From Setomelanomma holmii (lineage: Eukaryota; Ascomycota; Dothideomycetes; Pleosporales; Phaeosphaeriaceae), in NCBI GenBank assembly GCA_010015745.1, contig ML978189.1, positions 124,001 to 188,000 of the forward strand: a stretch of 64,000 nucleotides of DNA. Direction: 5' to 3'. How positions within the stretch are numbered: position 1 is the first letter of the stretch; each line of letters begins with the position of its first letter. The translations under genes were made by a program, and so were the position numbers. The notes beneath the pieces are model-generated. The model was not told the DNA's origin. It was given only the letters and a program-made list of their open reading frames with translations, and searched no databases. Positions 11,975-21,867 of the stretch are shown one piece after another.

Positions 11975-13473
11975 ATGCATTACTATTCATTTCTTCCATC
12001 CCTCTTAATGGGCTTCGCGCCGTTGGCTAGCGCCTTCCCGGCTGCTATGCTGGAAGCTGCGGCCAGTGATCCTGGTATCTTGAAGCGTGCTGAGGAGATT
12101 GCGAAGCTTCTTGAGAAACGACAGGCTGGCGCAGATGCTGCAACAGCAATCTTCGAGCCGGCGAACACTTTCAATGCTCAAGCTCAGTATATCAATGTCA
12201 CCAAGGGCTCAGGACACGAGTACGTAGCTCCGGGGCCGAACGACCTGAGGGGTCCATGCCCGGGCTTGAACGCCTTCGCAAACCACAGTAAGAAGTAGTC
12301 AGGACATTCTTCTTGGATTTCTGCTGACAATCATGAGACTTCCTCCCTCATGACGGGTACGCCTCTGTCACACAGTACATCGATGCCACAACCAAAGTTG
12401 TCGGTATGGGTCCACTTCTGTCGATCTTTTTGTCTGCCTTGGGCGGTGCCATCGATGGCGATATTCTGAACTGGAGCATGGGTGGCACGCCCTCTCTCGC
12501 TCAGGGTGGCGCGACTGGGGTCCTCGGAAATGGTCTCATCGGATCGCACAACAAGTATGAGGGTGATGCTTCTCCCACCCGGCCGGATCTCTACCAGTCG
12601 GGGAACAACTACCAGATTGTCACCTCGCAGTTTCAAGAGCTTATAGACTACTCACCTGGTGGTGAAGTTACCCTCGACTCGCTCACTTCTTTCCGATCAC
12701 ATCGATTCGACACTCAGATCGCTAACAACCCAAGATTGTAAGTGGTGAGAGCGTGTGTCCTGTATACAACCAGTGCTGACTCTATTCAAGCTTCAATGGC
12801 CCATTTTCGGGAGTGCTTGTGCAGCCTGCTGCGTACACATTCATTTACCGCTTCATGGCCAATCATAGTGCCGAGTTCCCAAGTGGCAAGTTGACGTACG
12901 ATGTCATCCAGTCGTGGTTTGGTGTCGAGGGTTCGCCCAACAACTATAACGCTGTCCAAGGAACCGAGAAGATTCCCGAGAATTGGGTGTGTTCCATCAA
13001 CCAATCTTGCGATTCATACCAGCTTTGCTAACGACTTGAGCAGTACCGACGTGCGATCGAGTACCCATATGATACCGACTACTTCTTGGCAGATGCAGTC
13101 AATGCTGCTGTTCTTCACCCCAAGTTCCTCAACGTTGGAGGGTAAGACGTCCGCCTCTTTTGACCTCTTCATACAAAGCTAATTTGTGAACAGCAACACC
13201 GGCACCACCAACTCTTTCGCTGGTGTTGACATCACCAACTTGACCGGCGGCGTATACAACTCAGCAAGCCTATTGCAAGGCAACAACTTTGCGTGCTTTG
13301 TCTACCAGCTATCCGCCCAGGCCAAGCCAGACGCAATCCTTGGCGTGTTGACGCAGCTGACGAATGCTGTCGGCAGCATTATCGGCAAGCTTGGATGCCC
13401 GCAGCTGCAAGCTATCGATACAGCACAGCTGCAGAAGTTCCCCGGCTACAGCCAGAAGCCAGTATACGGATAA
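11975..13473 (+). CDS. Secreted heme-thiolate peroxidase / unspecific peroxygenase-like (chloroperoxidase family)
   Basis: Five exons: 11975-12287, 12338-12737, 12791-12986, 13044-13141 and 13194-13473; 428 residues. The N-terminus is a hydrophobic signal peptide (LPSLLMGFAPLASAFP) followed by possible KR processing sites at about residues 37 and 48, so it is probably secreted. The proximal heme ligand is C95 in GPCPGLNAFANHNFLP, the family PCP motif, with the first intron splitting the Asn of HNF. A second motif, EGD (E179-D181) in YEGDASPTRPD, is followed by YRFMANHSAE. R258 and E266 there are candidates for the distal Arg/Glu pair. In this family, PCP-EGD-R-E marks the long UPO type and PCP-EHD-E the short chloroperoxidase type. 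The length also fits the long type. Likely activity is H2O2-dependent oxygenation or peroxidation of small molecules; substrate unknown. Some family members act in secondary metabolism, but no cluster is visible here. Confidence 0.88.
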
Positions 13474-14027
13474 GTGGAGGCACACAGAGTGCGTCGAGGT
13501 TGATGTTTCATGAGATAATGTCGCTCACGACGAGCATTGAGACGCTGCCTGATGGCCCTGATGAGCCTCAGGCAGAAGTAGGACTGGCCTGCATAGTTAG
13601 CAAATGCAATGCAAGAGCATTCCAAGAATCTAGATGGTTCTTGATCGACAAGAGAAACGCGCAGTGTGGGCAGGTGGAGAGGCGAACTATGGTGTTGCGT
13701 GTCCCACACCAGCTGGAATGCAGGGCCCAGTGTGCACCGCCACGGTGTGGCTCAGTCGCTCCTTCTTCATTCGCCCAGCTCTAGCCCAGTGCATCCTGAC
13801 GTAACGTTAAGCGCGCAGCAGCAGGCAGGTTGTCACAGAATGGCCCGCTTGGCTCTGCCTCTGTCGCAGGCCATAAAAAGGCCTTTGCTACTGCGTTCAC
13901 GCACAAAAATAAACGTTACCCCTCTTTGACACCCATTGCACTCGCCAGAACCTCACCTACTGCTCTCATCGTCCCTCCTGCACAGCCTCTACAACCTCGA
14001 TACCCCGCGATAGCGACGACTGCCAGT
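13474..14027. other. Intergenic region
   Basis: This holds the 3' end of the peroxygenase-like gene and the leader of the senescence-domain gene. The following open frame extends upstream to 13830 without a stop, so a longer N-terminus cannot be excluded. No other gene is seen. Confidence 0.35.
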
Positions 14028-15641
14028 ATGAGCGGCCATGGCGATCCCCGACTTCTCTACACAATTGGTGGCATCAAGGCCTACCACATTCAGCAGGGCG
14101 AGGAGCACTCGCTCACGCCTTCAGGGCCGCAGACGCTCTCCCTGTTGATGGTCCCTACAAACTCGCCCTTCGCAGACCTCAGCAATACGCGTCCCCAGAA
14201 TGAGGCTCCTGAGGAAGACTTCTACCTACACCTCAATCTCCCTCCCGAGCTCGACCTTCCTCTTCCCGCGACAACGCAAATCTACCATCAGCCACCACGA
14301 AGCTATCTCATTCCACGCTGGGACTTGGGTCCAGAGAGCGGAGCCTTCACAAGGATAGAGTTCCCAGCAATCGGCAAAGGGGCCGGTTCGGTGACGCAGG
14401 AGGACATCGACACCTTTGAGACCATCTTGGCGCAATGCACAGCCTTCCTAGAGCGCGCCCAGGCGCCACACCAGGACAAGAGCAAAGGCGGTCTCAAGGC
14501 ATACAACCCTGCCGACTACGCGCCAGGTGAAGCCTACGCCGGGTCTAGCAAGCAGCAGCACGGCGAAGTCGTGCTGGTTGATGAAGAGAATGGCAGCGTA
14601 GTGGGCGAGCTGGCTGAAGGTGCTCAGATCATTGAGGACCCAAGGTTGAAGCAAGGGTCGAAGAGTGAGCAATCCATAACTTCATGCGGCGTTCACGCTC
14701 ATACTAATACAGCCTCAGATCCTGTTGAGATCTCAGTATCAGCCGACGGCAAGCGGATCAACATCAAGCCGCTCGAGGACGACTACCTCGAGATGGCACG
14801 CCATCCTGCCTATAAAGACTCTGGTCTGGTGAACAACGCGGCCGCTGCATCCAGACTCATCGTCACTGGCTCTAGCTACCTCAGCAATATGATGGTCCAG
14901 GGCGCAGAGAACTTCATGGCAAAGACGAAGCCCGCAGAAAAGCCTATGGTGTTTCAGCCTGCGACCCACGAACGCGTTCGCAAAATCAACACTCTCACAA
15001 CTGGTGTAGCTGGATATTCAGCAAAGACAGTCGGACAACTCACCAAATACGCACAGAATGCGGCAGCGGGCCTCGCAGGCCATAAGAAGACCCACCACAA
15101 GAGCATGAATCCGGACGGCACACCGAACGACAAGTACAAGCCTGGTCTGCTCAACAAGTCTTTGATCGCGTTCTCGACCATCGCAGACGGCATCTCATAC
15201 TCTGGTAAGACCATCCTAACACACGGGGGTGCTGCAGCCAGTGCTGCTGTTGGCCACAAGTATGGTGCTGAAGCCGGCACCATCACCAGCAACATCGCAG
15301 GCGGTGTCAAGAATGTTGGTCTAGTCTACATTGACGTTACTGGCGTCAGCAGACGTGCTATCATCAAGTCTGTTGCTAAGGGCATGGTGGTGGGCAAGGT
15401 CAAGGACAACCGCGGCAACGAGCAAACTGTCATGGTCGGCGGCGGTGATGGCGGCTCTGTTGATCCAAGTGACCTCGACCCTAAGCTGGGCATCAGCAAT
15501 AACAACATTCCGCCCAACGCTGCTGGTGATGCGCCTGGTCAACAAGTGTCATTTGGCAACCAGCCGCCTCCGAGCTACCGCACTGGCGTTGGAGAGTCGA
15601 TCGAGGGCCAGCCAGCCTACTATCCGAGCGAGAAGAGGTGA
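14028..15641 (+). CDS. Senescence/spartin-domain protein
   Basis: A 521-residue protein after removal of a 48-nt in-frame intron at 14665-14712. That intron has donor GTGAGC, a CTAAT branch-like box and acceptor ACAG. I chose the ATG at 14028 because MSGHGDPRLLYTIGGIKAYHI begins the conserved part. The upstream 66 codons are Pro/Ala-rich leader. The C-terminal half, from about residue 265, matches the plant senescence/spartin-associated domain (PF06911). It is rich in Gly/Ala helices: LTTGVAGYSAKTVGQLTKYA, ISYSGKTILTHGGAAASAAV, KSVAKGMVVGKVKDNRGNE. Family members associate with lipid droplets or membranes (spartin, ERD7); a lipid-related role is inferred only. The C-terminal tail is Pro/Gly-rich and probably disordered. 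Confidence 0.85.
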   Translation: MSGHGDPRLLYTIGGIKAYHIQQGEEHSLTPSGPQTLSLLMVPTNSPFADLSNTRPQNEAPEEDFYLHLNLPPELDLPLPATTQIYHQPPRSYLIPRWDLGPESGAFTRIEFPAIGKGAGSVTQEDIDTFETILAQCTAFLERAQAPHQDKSKGGLKAYNPADYAPGEAYAGSSKQQHGEVVLVDEENGSVVGELAEGAQIIEDPRLKQGSKSEQSITSCGVHAHTNTASDPVEISVSADGKRINIKPLEDDYLEMARHPAYKDSGLVNNAAAASRLIVTGSSYLSNMMVQGAENFMAKTKPAEKPMVFQPATHERVRKINTLTTGVAGYSAKTVGQLTKYAQNAAAGLAGHKKTHHKSMNPDGTPNDKYKPGLLNKSLIAFSTIADGISYSGKTILTHGGAAASAAVGHKYGAEAGTITSNIAGGVKNVGLVYIDVTGVSRRAIIKSVAKGMVVGKVKDNRGNEQTVMVGGGDGGSVDPSDLDPKLGISNNNIPPNAAGDAPGQQVSFGNQPPPSYRTGVGESIEGQPAYYPSEKR

Positions 15642-17545
15642 GGTAGACCTCTAGTTGGTAGTTGCGAACAAGAGGCACTTGTGAGGTATGAAATTATGAC
15701 ATGAGAGCAAAGACATGGGGTGGAGAGAAGTTATTTCTGGCGAGCAAAGCTGTAACACTACCGGTACAGACCTACGATTGACTGCGACATCGTCTTCAGA
15801 GCCTGCATTTCGAGAGGTTAATGGCTTCCTTTCCAATATACGATATTACTTGCAACCTCGCTCTCAAAATTGTGATGTCGTCCACGCACGCTCGTCACCA
15901 CGAGCACTAAATGGTCGTCCTCTCCTGGACTCAGAATGTGACTGCTTGCGCAATACCCCCCTCAATTTCATATGTGTGACTCTAGACCCTAAACGCACCC
16001 TCCACGTCCCGGCACTTGCCGTCTCCCAATTCCTATTACTCTTCCCTTTCCGATTCGGATGTCTTTTCCTCGTCTCAACATTCACGACACATAGAAGCAC
16101 TGACCAAGCATATCACTCTCTTCGCAACCCGCATCCCGTCACATCATCTGCAGTCATCCACTCGCCTAAGCAAATCCCGGCGGCATATATCCCACCGCGC
16201 AACTATGACATTGCAACGCAACGGATCCTGGTCTAAGTTGCGCGCATATATGGGAGACGCAATTCCGCGTGTATTCCGCACTTACGAGTCACAGGTGTGC
16301 GTCGGAGAATAAATACCTGCGGCAGTGACATGCACGTGCGTTGTGGTACGAGGGGAAGGGTACAGGGGTGAGTGAGGTTGGGGATGCTGGTGCTGATTGG
16401 TAATTAGTCAAGATGTGCTAATGATTGCTTCCCTGGGGTATGGTGAGGTTGGGCGAGAGGATTGGGGATGAAAGAAGGAGGTAGCATTTACATCGTTATG
16501 ATGTATCATGAGCTCGGATCACTATCTTGCGTTGAGCGGAGGTGCATTTCGGATTTGAGTAATGTTTACTTTGGGTGGTAAATTCCGTTGAAGTGAAGCG
16601 AGATGAGCTCCATCTGATCTGCACATATATGTGAAGACGCCATAAACTCTACGTCACGTTCTTCTATCATTACCTCTAGATCCTGGAGACTTTGGAGACA
16701 ATAATGTAGGAACCTGTTTTGAACAGTCGCGTGTTGCACGGCCGATGCAGCATGTGACCTGCAAGACGGCAGCGACTGCTGTACGATTGTCAGCGTGACA
16801 AACGTCAGCTGTGGAACACAAAACGGGCCGATGTTTGCTCAGGCTGTCTCTATCCAACGAGGTTACTATACGTGCACACTAGAAAGCCTCGTGCAAGTCG
16901 ACGGACAAAGATCGTGTGGAGATGTTTCCATGAGCAGATGCATGGAGGAGTGCAGCGTGGCTCAACGTGTCGAAAATTTGTTCGAGGCTGCAGGTGCATA
17001 TGTAAACTTGAAGTCCATTCCGGAAGACGACAACAAACACTGCATCGTTCTCAAGCCCAATCAATCTTTCCATACTCTTCAGCGCTCGGAAAGCTCTGCT
17101 GTTAAGTTGCAAGAAACATCATGCTCTTCGTTCTCGAAACTCTGTCCGTAGTCCGGATCACTGGTCTCAAGCTCACTCCTTTGGGACTGGCATTCAAGTG
17201 GTTGGTGAGATACTGACAGCGTTGCTGGAAGGTGGACAGGACGCTAGGGTACGGAAACACTTCGAGGAATCATGGTTCACATTATGGCATTCTGAGAAGA
17301 GTGCACGCGCAAAGCAACGAACGTCGAAAGCGAAGCAGGTGGTCGCTGGTGCAATTGCCCCGCCAGATGGTGCGAGTAGCCGAACCCCGAATCTACCCCG
17401 CAACAACGCGATCCAAGCCGATATCGAACCATCGAGCATACGCATCAGGTCATCGAAGCTGTAGAGAGAAGATCTTCTGGCTACTTCACCAAGTCATCCA
17501 TTTCTCTCCTACACATAAACATCAAGGAGGCACATCCACACCACT
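15642..17545. other. Intergenic region
   Basis: This 1.9-kb spacer has overlapping frames at 15715-16236, 16016-16312, 16795-17151 and 17198-17464. None shows a domain, a good ATG context or splice-linked continuation. I see no supported gene. The last few hundred bases are the likely promoter of the oxygenase at 17546. Confidence 0.4.
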
Positions 17546-18966
17546 ATGTCCGAAACACAAACCTTCTCTACAATCCCCATCCTGCCCTTATCCCAAGCGC
17601 TTGACCCGACCACAAAAACCAAATTTCTCGAGGACTTGCGACATGCGTTGTTGAATGTTGGCTTTTTGTACCTGAGCGAGACGGGGCTGCCAGAGCAGTT
17701 GGTGAAAGATGTTATCAAGGAGTGTCGGGGGTTCTTTCAAGATTTGCCGCAGGAGGAGAAGGAGAGGATCGAGATGAAGAATGAGAAGAGTTTTTTGGGG
17801 TGGAGTAGGGTGAGTTGAGACTTTCTTTTCTGCAATTCTGAAGCATATATCTCGTTTTCGGGAGAAGATGCAGGGTCCACAAGCTGTTACGATCTACTGC
17901 TATGCATGTATAGATGATGTTTTGGGAAAGACTAGTACAATATCGAGAAGGGAACATGAGGCCCCCAAACATATCAGAAAGCAGTCGGGTATCGAAAGGT
18001 TCTGGAGAAAAGCAAATATGCCGTCTACGCTTGCCATACTCCTCACCTTTCCCCTATCAAACGATTTTTGATAAGCAGAGCTAATGATGTCAAAAGCTTG
18101 ACAACGAGACCACAGCTTTCAATCCAGATCATCGCGAACAGCTCGACCTGTCAACGCCACATGCTGTGCCTGGATCAGATGCACCGCTGTACCACAATCT
18201 GCTTGCTCCAAATCAATGGCCGTCAACACAATACCTCCCAGACTTTCGACCTGTATACGAAGACTACATGCGACGTATGTCACACATCTCAACACTCTTC
18301 ACCTCCCTGATCGCCGAAGCAATCTGTCTACCGGCCGATTCCTTCAGCAAATTCTTCGACACAAACCAACAACACAAGCTCAAAATAGTAAAGTACCCGG
18401 AAGTCGACGTTCCCGATCTGCCCACCAACGCCACAGAATTGGACAGAAAGAAATGGGAGATCAAAAGACAGGGCGTGGGTCCGCACAAAGATAGCATGCT
18501 CACTAGCTACCTTTTACAAGCGAGCAACCAGCTAGGTCTGCAGGCGCAGAATGCCAAAGGCGAGTGGATCGACTGCAAGCCCATCGACGGCACGCTTGTA
18601 GTTGCCATCGGACAGGGTATGGAAGCGCTGACAGATGGCGTCTGCGCGTCGACGACACATCGCGTGCTGAGTCCGCGTAAAGGCGGAGGTGCGCGGTACT
18701 CGGTGCCCTTTTTCCAAGGCGTGAGTTATGATGCGCAGTTCGAGGCGATGGACGTTCCCGCGGATGTGCTAAGGCTACGCGATGAGGCTCGCAAGGCACG
18801 CAGAGACGATGTGGAATTTACGTTTGTGAAGGGCAGATGGGGTCATCTTGGTGAGGCGACGTTGATGAACCGCGTGAAGAGCCATCCGGATGTAGGCGAG
18901 CGGTGGTATCCTGAGCTGCTGAAACAGATTCGCACACAACAAGCGGCAGCAGCAGCGGCATCGTGA
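17546..18966 (+). CDS. 2-oxoglutarate/Fe(II)-dependent dioxygenase (isopenicillin N synthase-like)
   Basis: Two exons, 17546-17809 and 18097-18966, give 377 residues. The N-terminal DIOX_N-like part has FLEDLRHALLNVGFLYLSET and ends at GWSR. After a phase-0 intron of 287 nt, exon 2 resumes with LDNETTAFNPDHREQLDL, the expected continuation in this family. Iron ligands are H218 and D220 (GPHKD) and H276 (TTHRV). R288 in ARYS is the 2-oxoglutarate-binding arginine of the RxS motif. All four are present, so the enzyme is probably active. The substrate is not indicated; related fungal proteins act on secondary metabolites or are uncharacterised. The first intron is long compared with its neighbours and may hide a small exon, though no junction demands one. 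A poly-Ala tail ends the protein. Confidence 0.88.
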
Positions 18967-20396
18967 TCCCGTCGTATGTTGGGGAAGAAGCCGTATTTCG
19001 CAATTAAAGCACACCAGTAAACCTGACTCCGTGCATCGCTCTTCTTTCCCTCCCGTCTGTCCGTCCCCATCTTGCATCAGCACGATGAAACGCGCGCCAT
19101 GCCGTCAGATCACCCATCCACAGTTCGGCACCATCAACAGTTCGCGCGGACTTGCAGTCCGACCATTACGCTGCCACGCTTGTCTCCGCCGCAAAGCTGC
19201 AGTGCGCCCTAGCCCCAGCTCACGATGCGGTGAGTGCACGCAGCGCAGCGCACAGGTCCGAATACGGAAGGGCGTCCCATATCGGTCGGAGGGTGCTCTT
19301 CCACGAGCCGCTTCAGCTTCCGCATGCGATTGGCTGCAGCGCCGTAATGCCAGGACCATGTCCTCGGATGCAACGGGAGCAGCATCGTGGCTTGGCGCGC
19401 AGGAGCATTTCTGCTGGCCTCGGCGTTTCGGCGTCGGGTGCATGCTCCCGCGTGCATTAGTGAGAGGTCGAGGGGTAATCCACTTTGTGATCCATGGGTC
19501 CTGTTCGTACGGTGCAACGGGTAGGATTTGAATATTGATGTTTCAGCTCGCAAGATGCATCCGAGGTATTTTCGCAAAAAGTCGGTGGCTAGGCGCGTGC
19601 TTTCTCTGACTGGCACCCGATGCGGGTCCGCACATGGCGAGGCGAGGCGTTGTTGGTCTGGGACTCGCTCTCGCTCTTTTGTAGTTCCGGATCTGTGCCT
19701 CAAAGGAGATTGAACGTCAGTGAAGGTCGAGCGCCCCGTCGTTTACATCCTTGTCGCGTCGTCCCGCGTTGTCGAAGGGATCCACGAACTCACGGAACAT
19801 TCCATAGCGAAGGATCGAACCTTCCATTTCCGCCTCTTCATCGTCCGATTGCAACGGCAGGGCTGGTTCATGGATTCCGTGATGGAGTCGCCGTCGTATC
19901 TATGACAACACCATATTTCAAGTGTACCATTGACTGGGCAAGTGCAGCGCATGTTGGTTGTGCTGCCGCTGCCTAGGCATTGTGTTTCATTTTCGCTCAT
20001 GCACTCGTAGTTCAACGTTGGTAGGACGGAAAGTATGAGAAACTCAAATTACTATTATCGAATTCGTGTATCAGGTATCGTCGTTATGTATACAGGCAGT
20101 TTTGGCTGCCATGGTGCGCCATCCTCTCAAGCAATGACCCCGTCGCGGGGATGCTCTGGCATTGCGTCGTCGTGGTTGTGTTGTGGTCGAAAAACTTCTC
20201 CCACGGTGACCCTTAACGTTACGTCTGATCATCTTTAAGCTCCAGGTACCCGCCGTTGAGTGCAATCTCATGCACTAAACCGGATGCCGTACCCTCCACC
20301 AGCGCTTTGGTCGACAAGTTGCGCAATTGCAACCTACTGCGATCGTCCTGGCTAACAGTCTGTGATTGTGGATGCGAAGCGTTTCGCTGCCTCACT
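18967..20396. other. Intergenic region between convergent genes
   Basis: The oxygenase (+) and the bZIP gene (-) converge on this 1.4-kb stretch, so it contains both 3' ends. Overlapping frames at 19031-19531 (+) and 19209-19703 (-) lie on opposite strands of the same GC-rich DNA. They look like mutual shadows, and no gene is supported. Confidence 0.4.
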
Positions 20397-21867
20397 TCAG
20401 TGCTCCACCTTCATATTCGGCTGCAAGTGATACACAATGTGCTGGCCCTGCTCGTTCATCATCTGATTTTGAGGATGTGGGGCATGCGCCATCATCGACA
20501 TTTCGCCTGGATGCGTGACTTGTGGAGGATAGCCTTGGTGCTGTGAGCCCGGGTACGACGTATATGGCGCTGAGGTGTGCTGTTGGGGCTGTTGGTGCGG
20601 TGCTTGTGAGGGCATAGGCTGATGGTTCATAGGTACGCTCATATGTCGCTGATACTCGGAGGAATGGGGCGAGGGATGCGAGGTCAGTGTGCCATATCCT
20701 GACATGGGCATGGGCTGAGGTTGCGAGGTAACAAGCGTCGGATTCTCTAGAGGGTAAGACATTGCTCGAGCATTACTGTCCATACCATACGGGCTAGAGT
20801 AGGACATTCCTGAATTATCGACTGCGTGGATAGAAGGATCTTGCACGGTCATGGAAACTGCATGGTGCTGTTGATGAGGTGGTGGATGTGGATTCCACCT
20901 CGCTGGTTCGTGATGTGGCGCTTGTACCTCGCCCATAGGAGGCTGCTCAACATGGGGCGAGGAGACATGATGGCTGTACGAATGCTGTTGTTGTGGTTGC
21001 CAGTGTCCAGGTTGCGAAACAGGCGTTGCCATTTCAGGGACCGAGTGAACGCTTCGAGCGGTACCCGTTGACGATCTTCGAGCATGACTGAGCATCTGAA
21101 CTCTGTCGCTCGGCGAAGGAACACCTACGCCATGTGAGCCTTCATGCAATCCAATAATTAATTTGTTTTCCTGTAAATATCGTTTCTGTTTTGGGGTGGC
21201 CAAAGCCAGTGGCGGACGTTACAGATGCTGCACGTCGCCCAAATGGATATGCATGAGGAACGTGATATATAGCAATCTCACGAAAAAAGGATACGGCTGC
21301 ACATTAACGGGCGCAGGCCGAAACAGCAAAAAGCAAAGGAGCGAGTCCACTTTGCTGAAAAGTGGAACAGTTGATCTGTGCTTGGAGAATAAACGAGATT
21401 CATGACGTACCTGCGCCGTGCTCGGGAACATTCAGTGCTGATACCGGGTGTCCAAGGCGTGCTCGGAGAACTGCATTTTCTTGCTCCAGCTCTTCATTTC
21501 GCTGCATAAGATCTATCATTCTCGAAGACGAGCTGTTGTCAAGTTGAGCAGTCAGGTCGCGGACTTGACGTTCCAGTGTGTCGATGTGATCTTTTGTCCG
21601 CTGGCGGATAGCTCGCTGTGCCTCGCGATCATTGGCACGTTTTCGTTCTAATTGGGCTGCTGTGAGGGTGGTGACGCTTCTTGTGCCTGCTCGTGATGGT
21701 CGTTTCTTGGAGCCCGGAGTTTGCTTTCTTGATTCCGATCCAGACGAATGGCCATCGTAAGGTGGTGACTTCTTCAGACTGTCCATGTGCAGCGAATGGT
21801 AGCTAGAGGTACTCATGAAGTCGCTCCGATAGGCGATGGGGTCTCGGTAGTGGAGTACTGAAGTCAT
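20397..21867 (-). CDS. bZIP transcription factor with His/Gln/Pro-rich tail
   Basis: Two exons on the minus strand, 21411-21867 and 20397-21124, join through GCAG|GTACGT...GCGTAG|GT to give 394 residues. The basic region RKRANDREAQRAIRQRTK spans about residues 75-92. It leads into a zipper of leucine-bearing heptads to about residue 138 (HIDTLERQVRDLTAQL, then LMQRNEELEQENAVLRARL). The segment before it is Ser/Lys-rich. The exon 2 part is low complexity, with many His, Gln, Pro, Ser and Met residues, like an activation domain. This type of basic region (ANDREAQRAIRQRTK) is common in Pezizomycotina bZIPs that are mostly uncharacterised. The 286-nt intron is the longest in the gene, and its acceptor choice is supported by frame continuity at VPSPSDRVQML. 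Likely nuclear; targets unknown. Confidence 0.87.

Noticed and set aside
15715..16312. Open frames of 173 and 98 codons
   Set aside because: They overlap in different frames, lack a convincing ATG context and have no recognisable motif.
19031..19703. Overlapping plus and minus frames of about 165 codons
   Set aside because: Opposite-strand shadows in GC-rich DNA between convergent genes; neither resembles a protein family.
19805..19830. GGATCGAACC, resembling a reversed tRNA B-box
   Set aside because: The flanking bases do not form a 5-bp T-stem or an acceptor stem, so no tRNA is supported.
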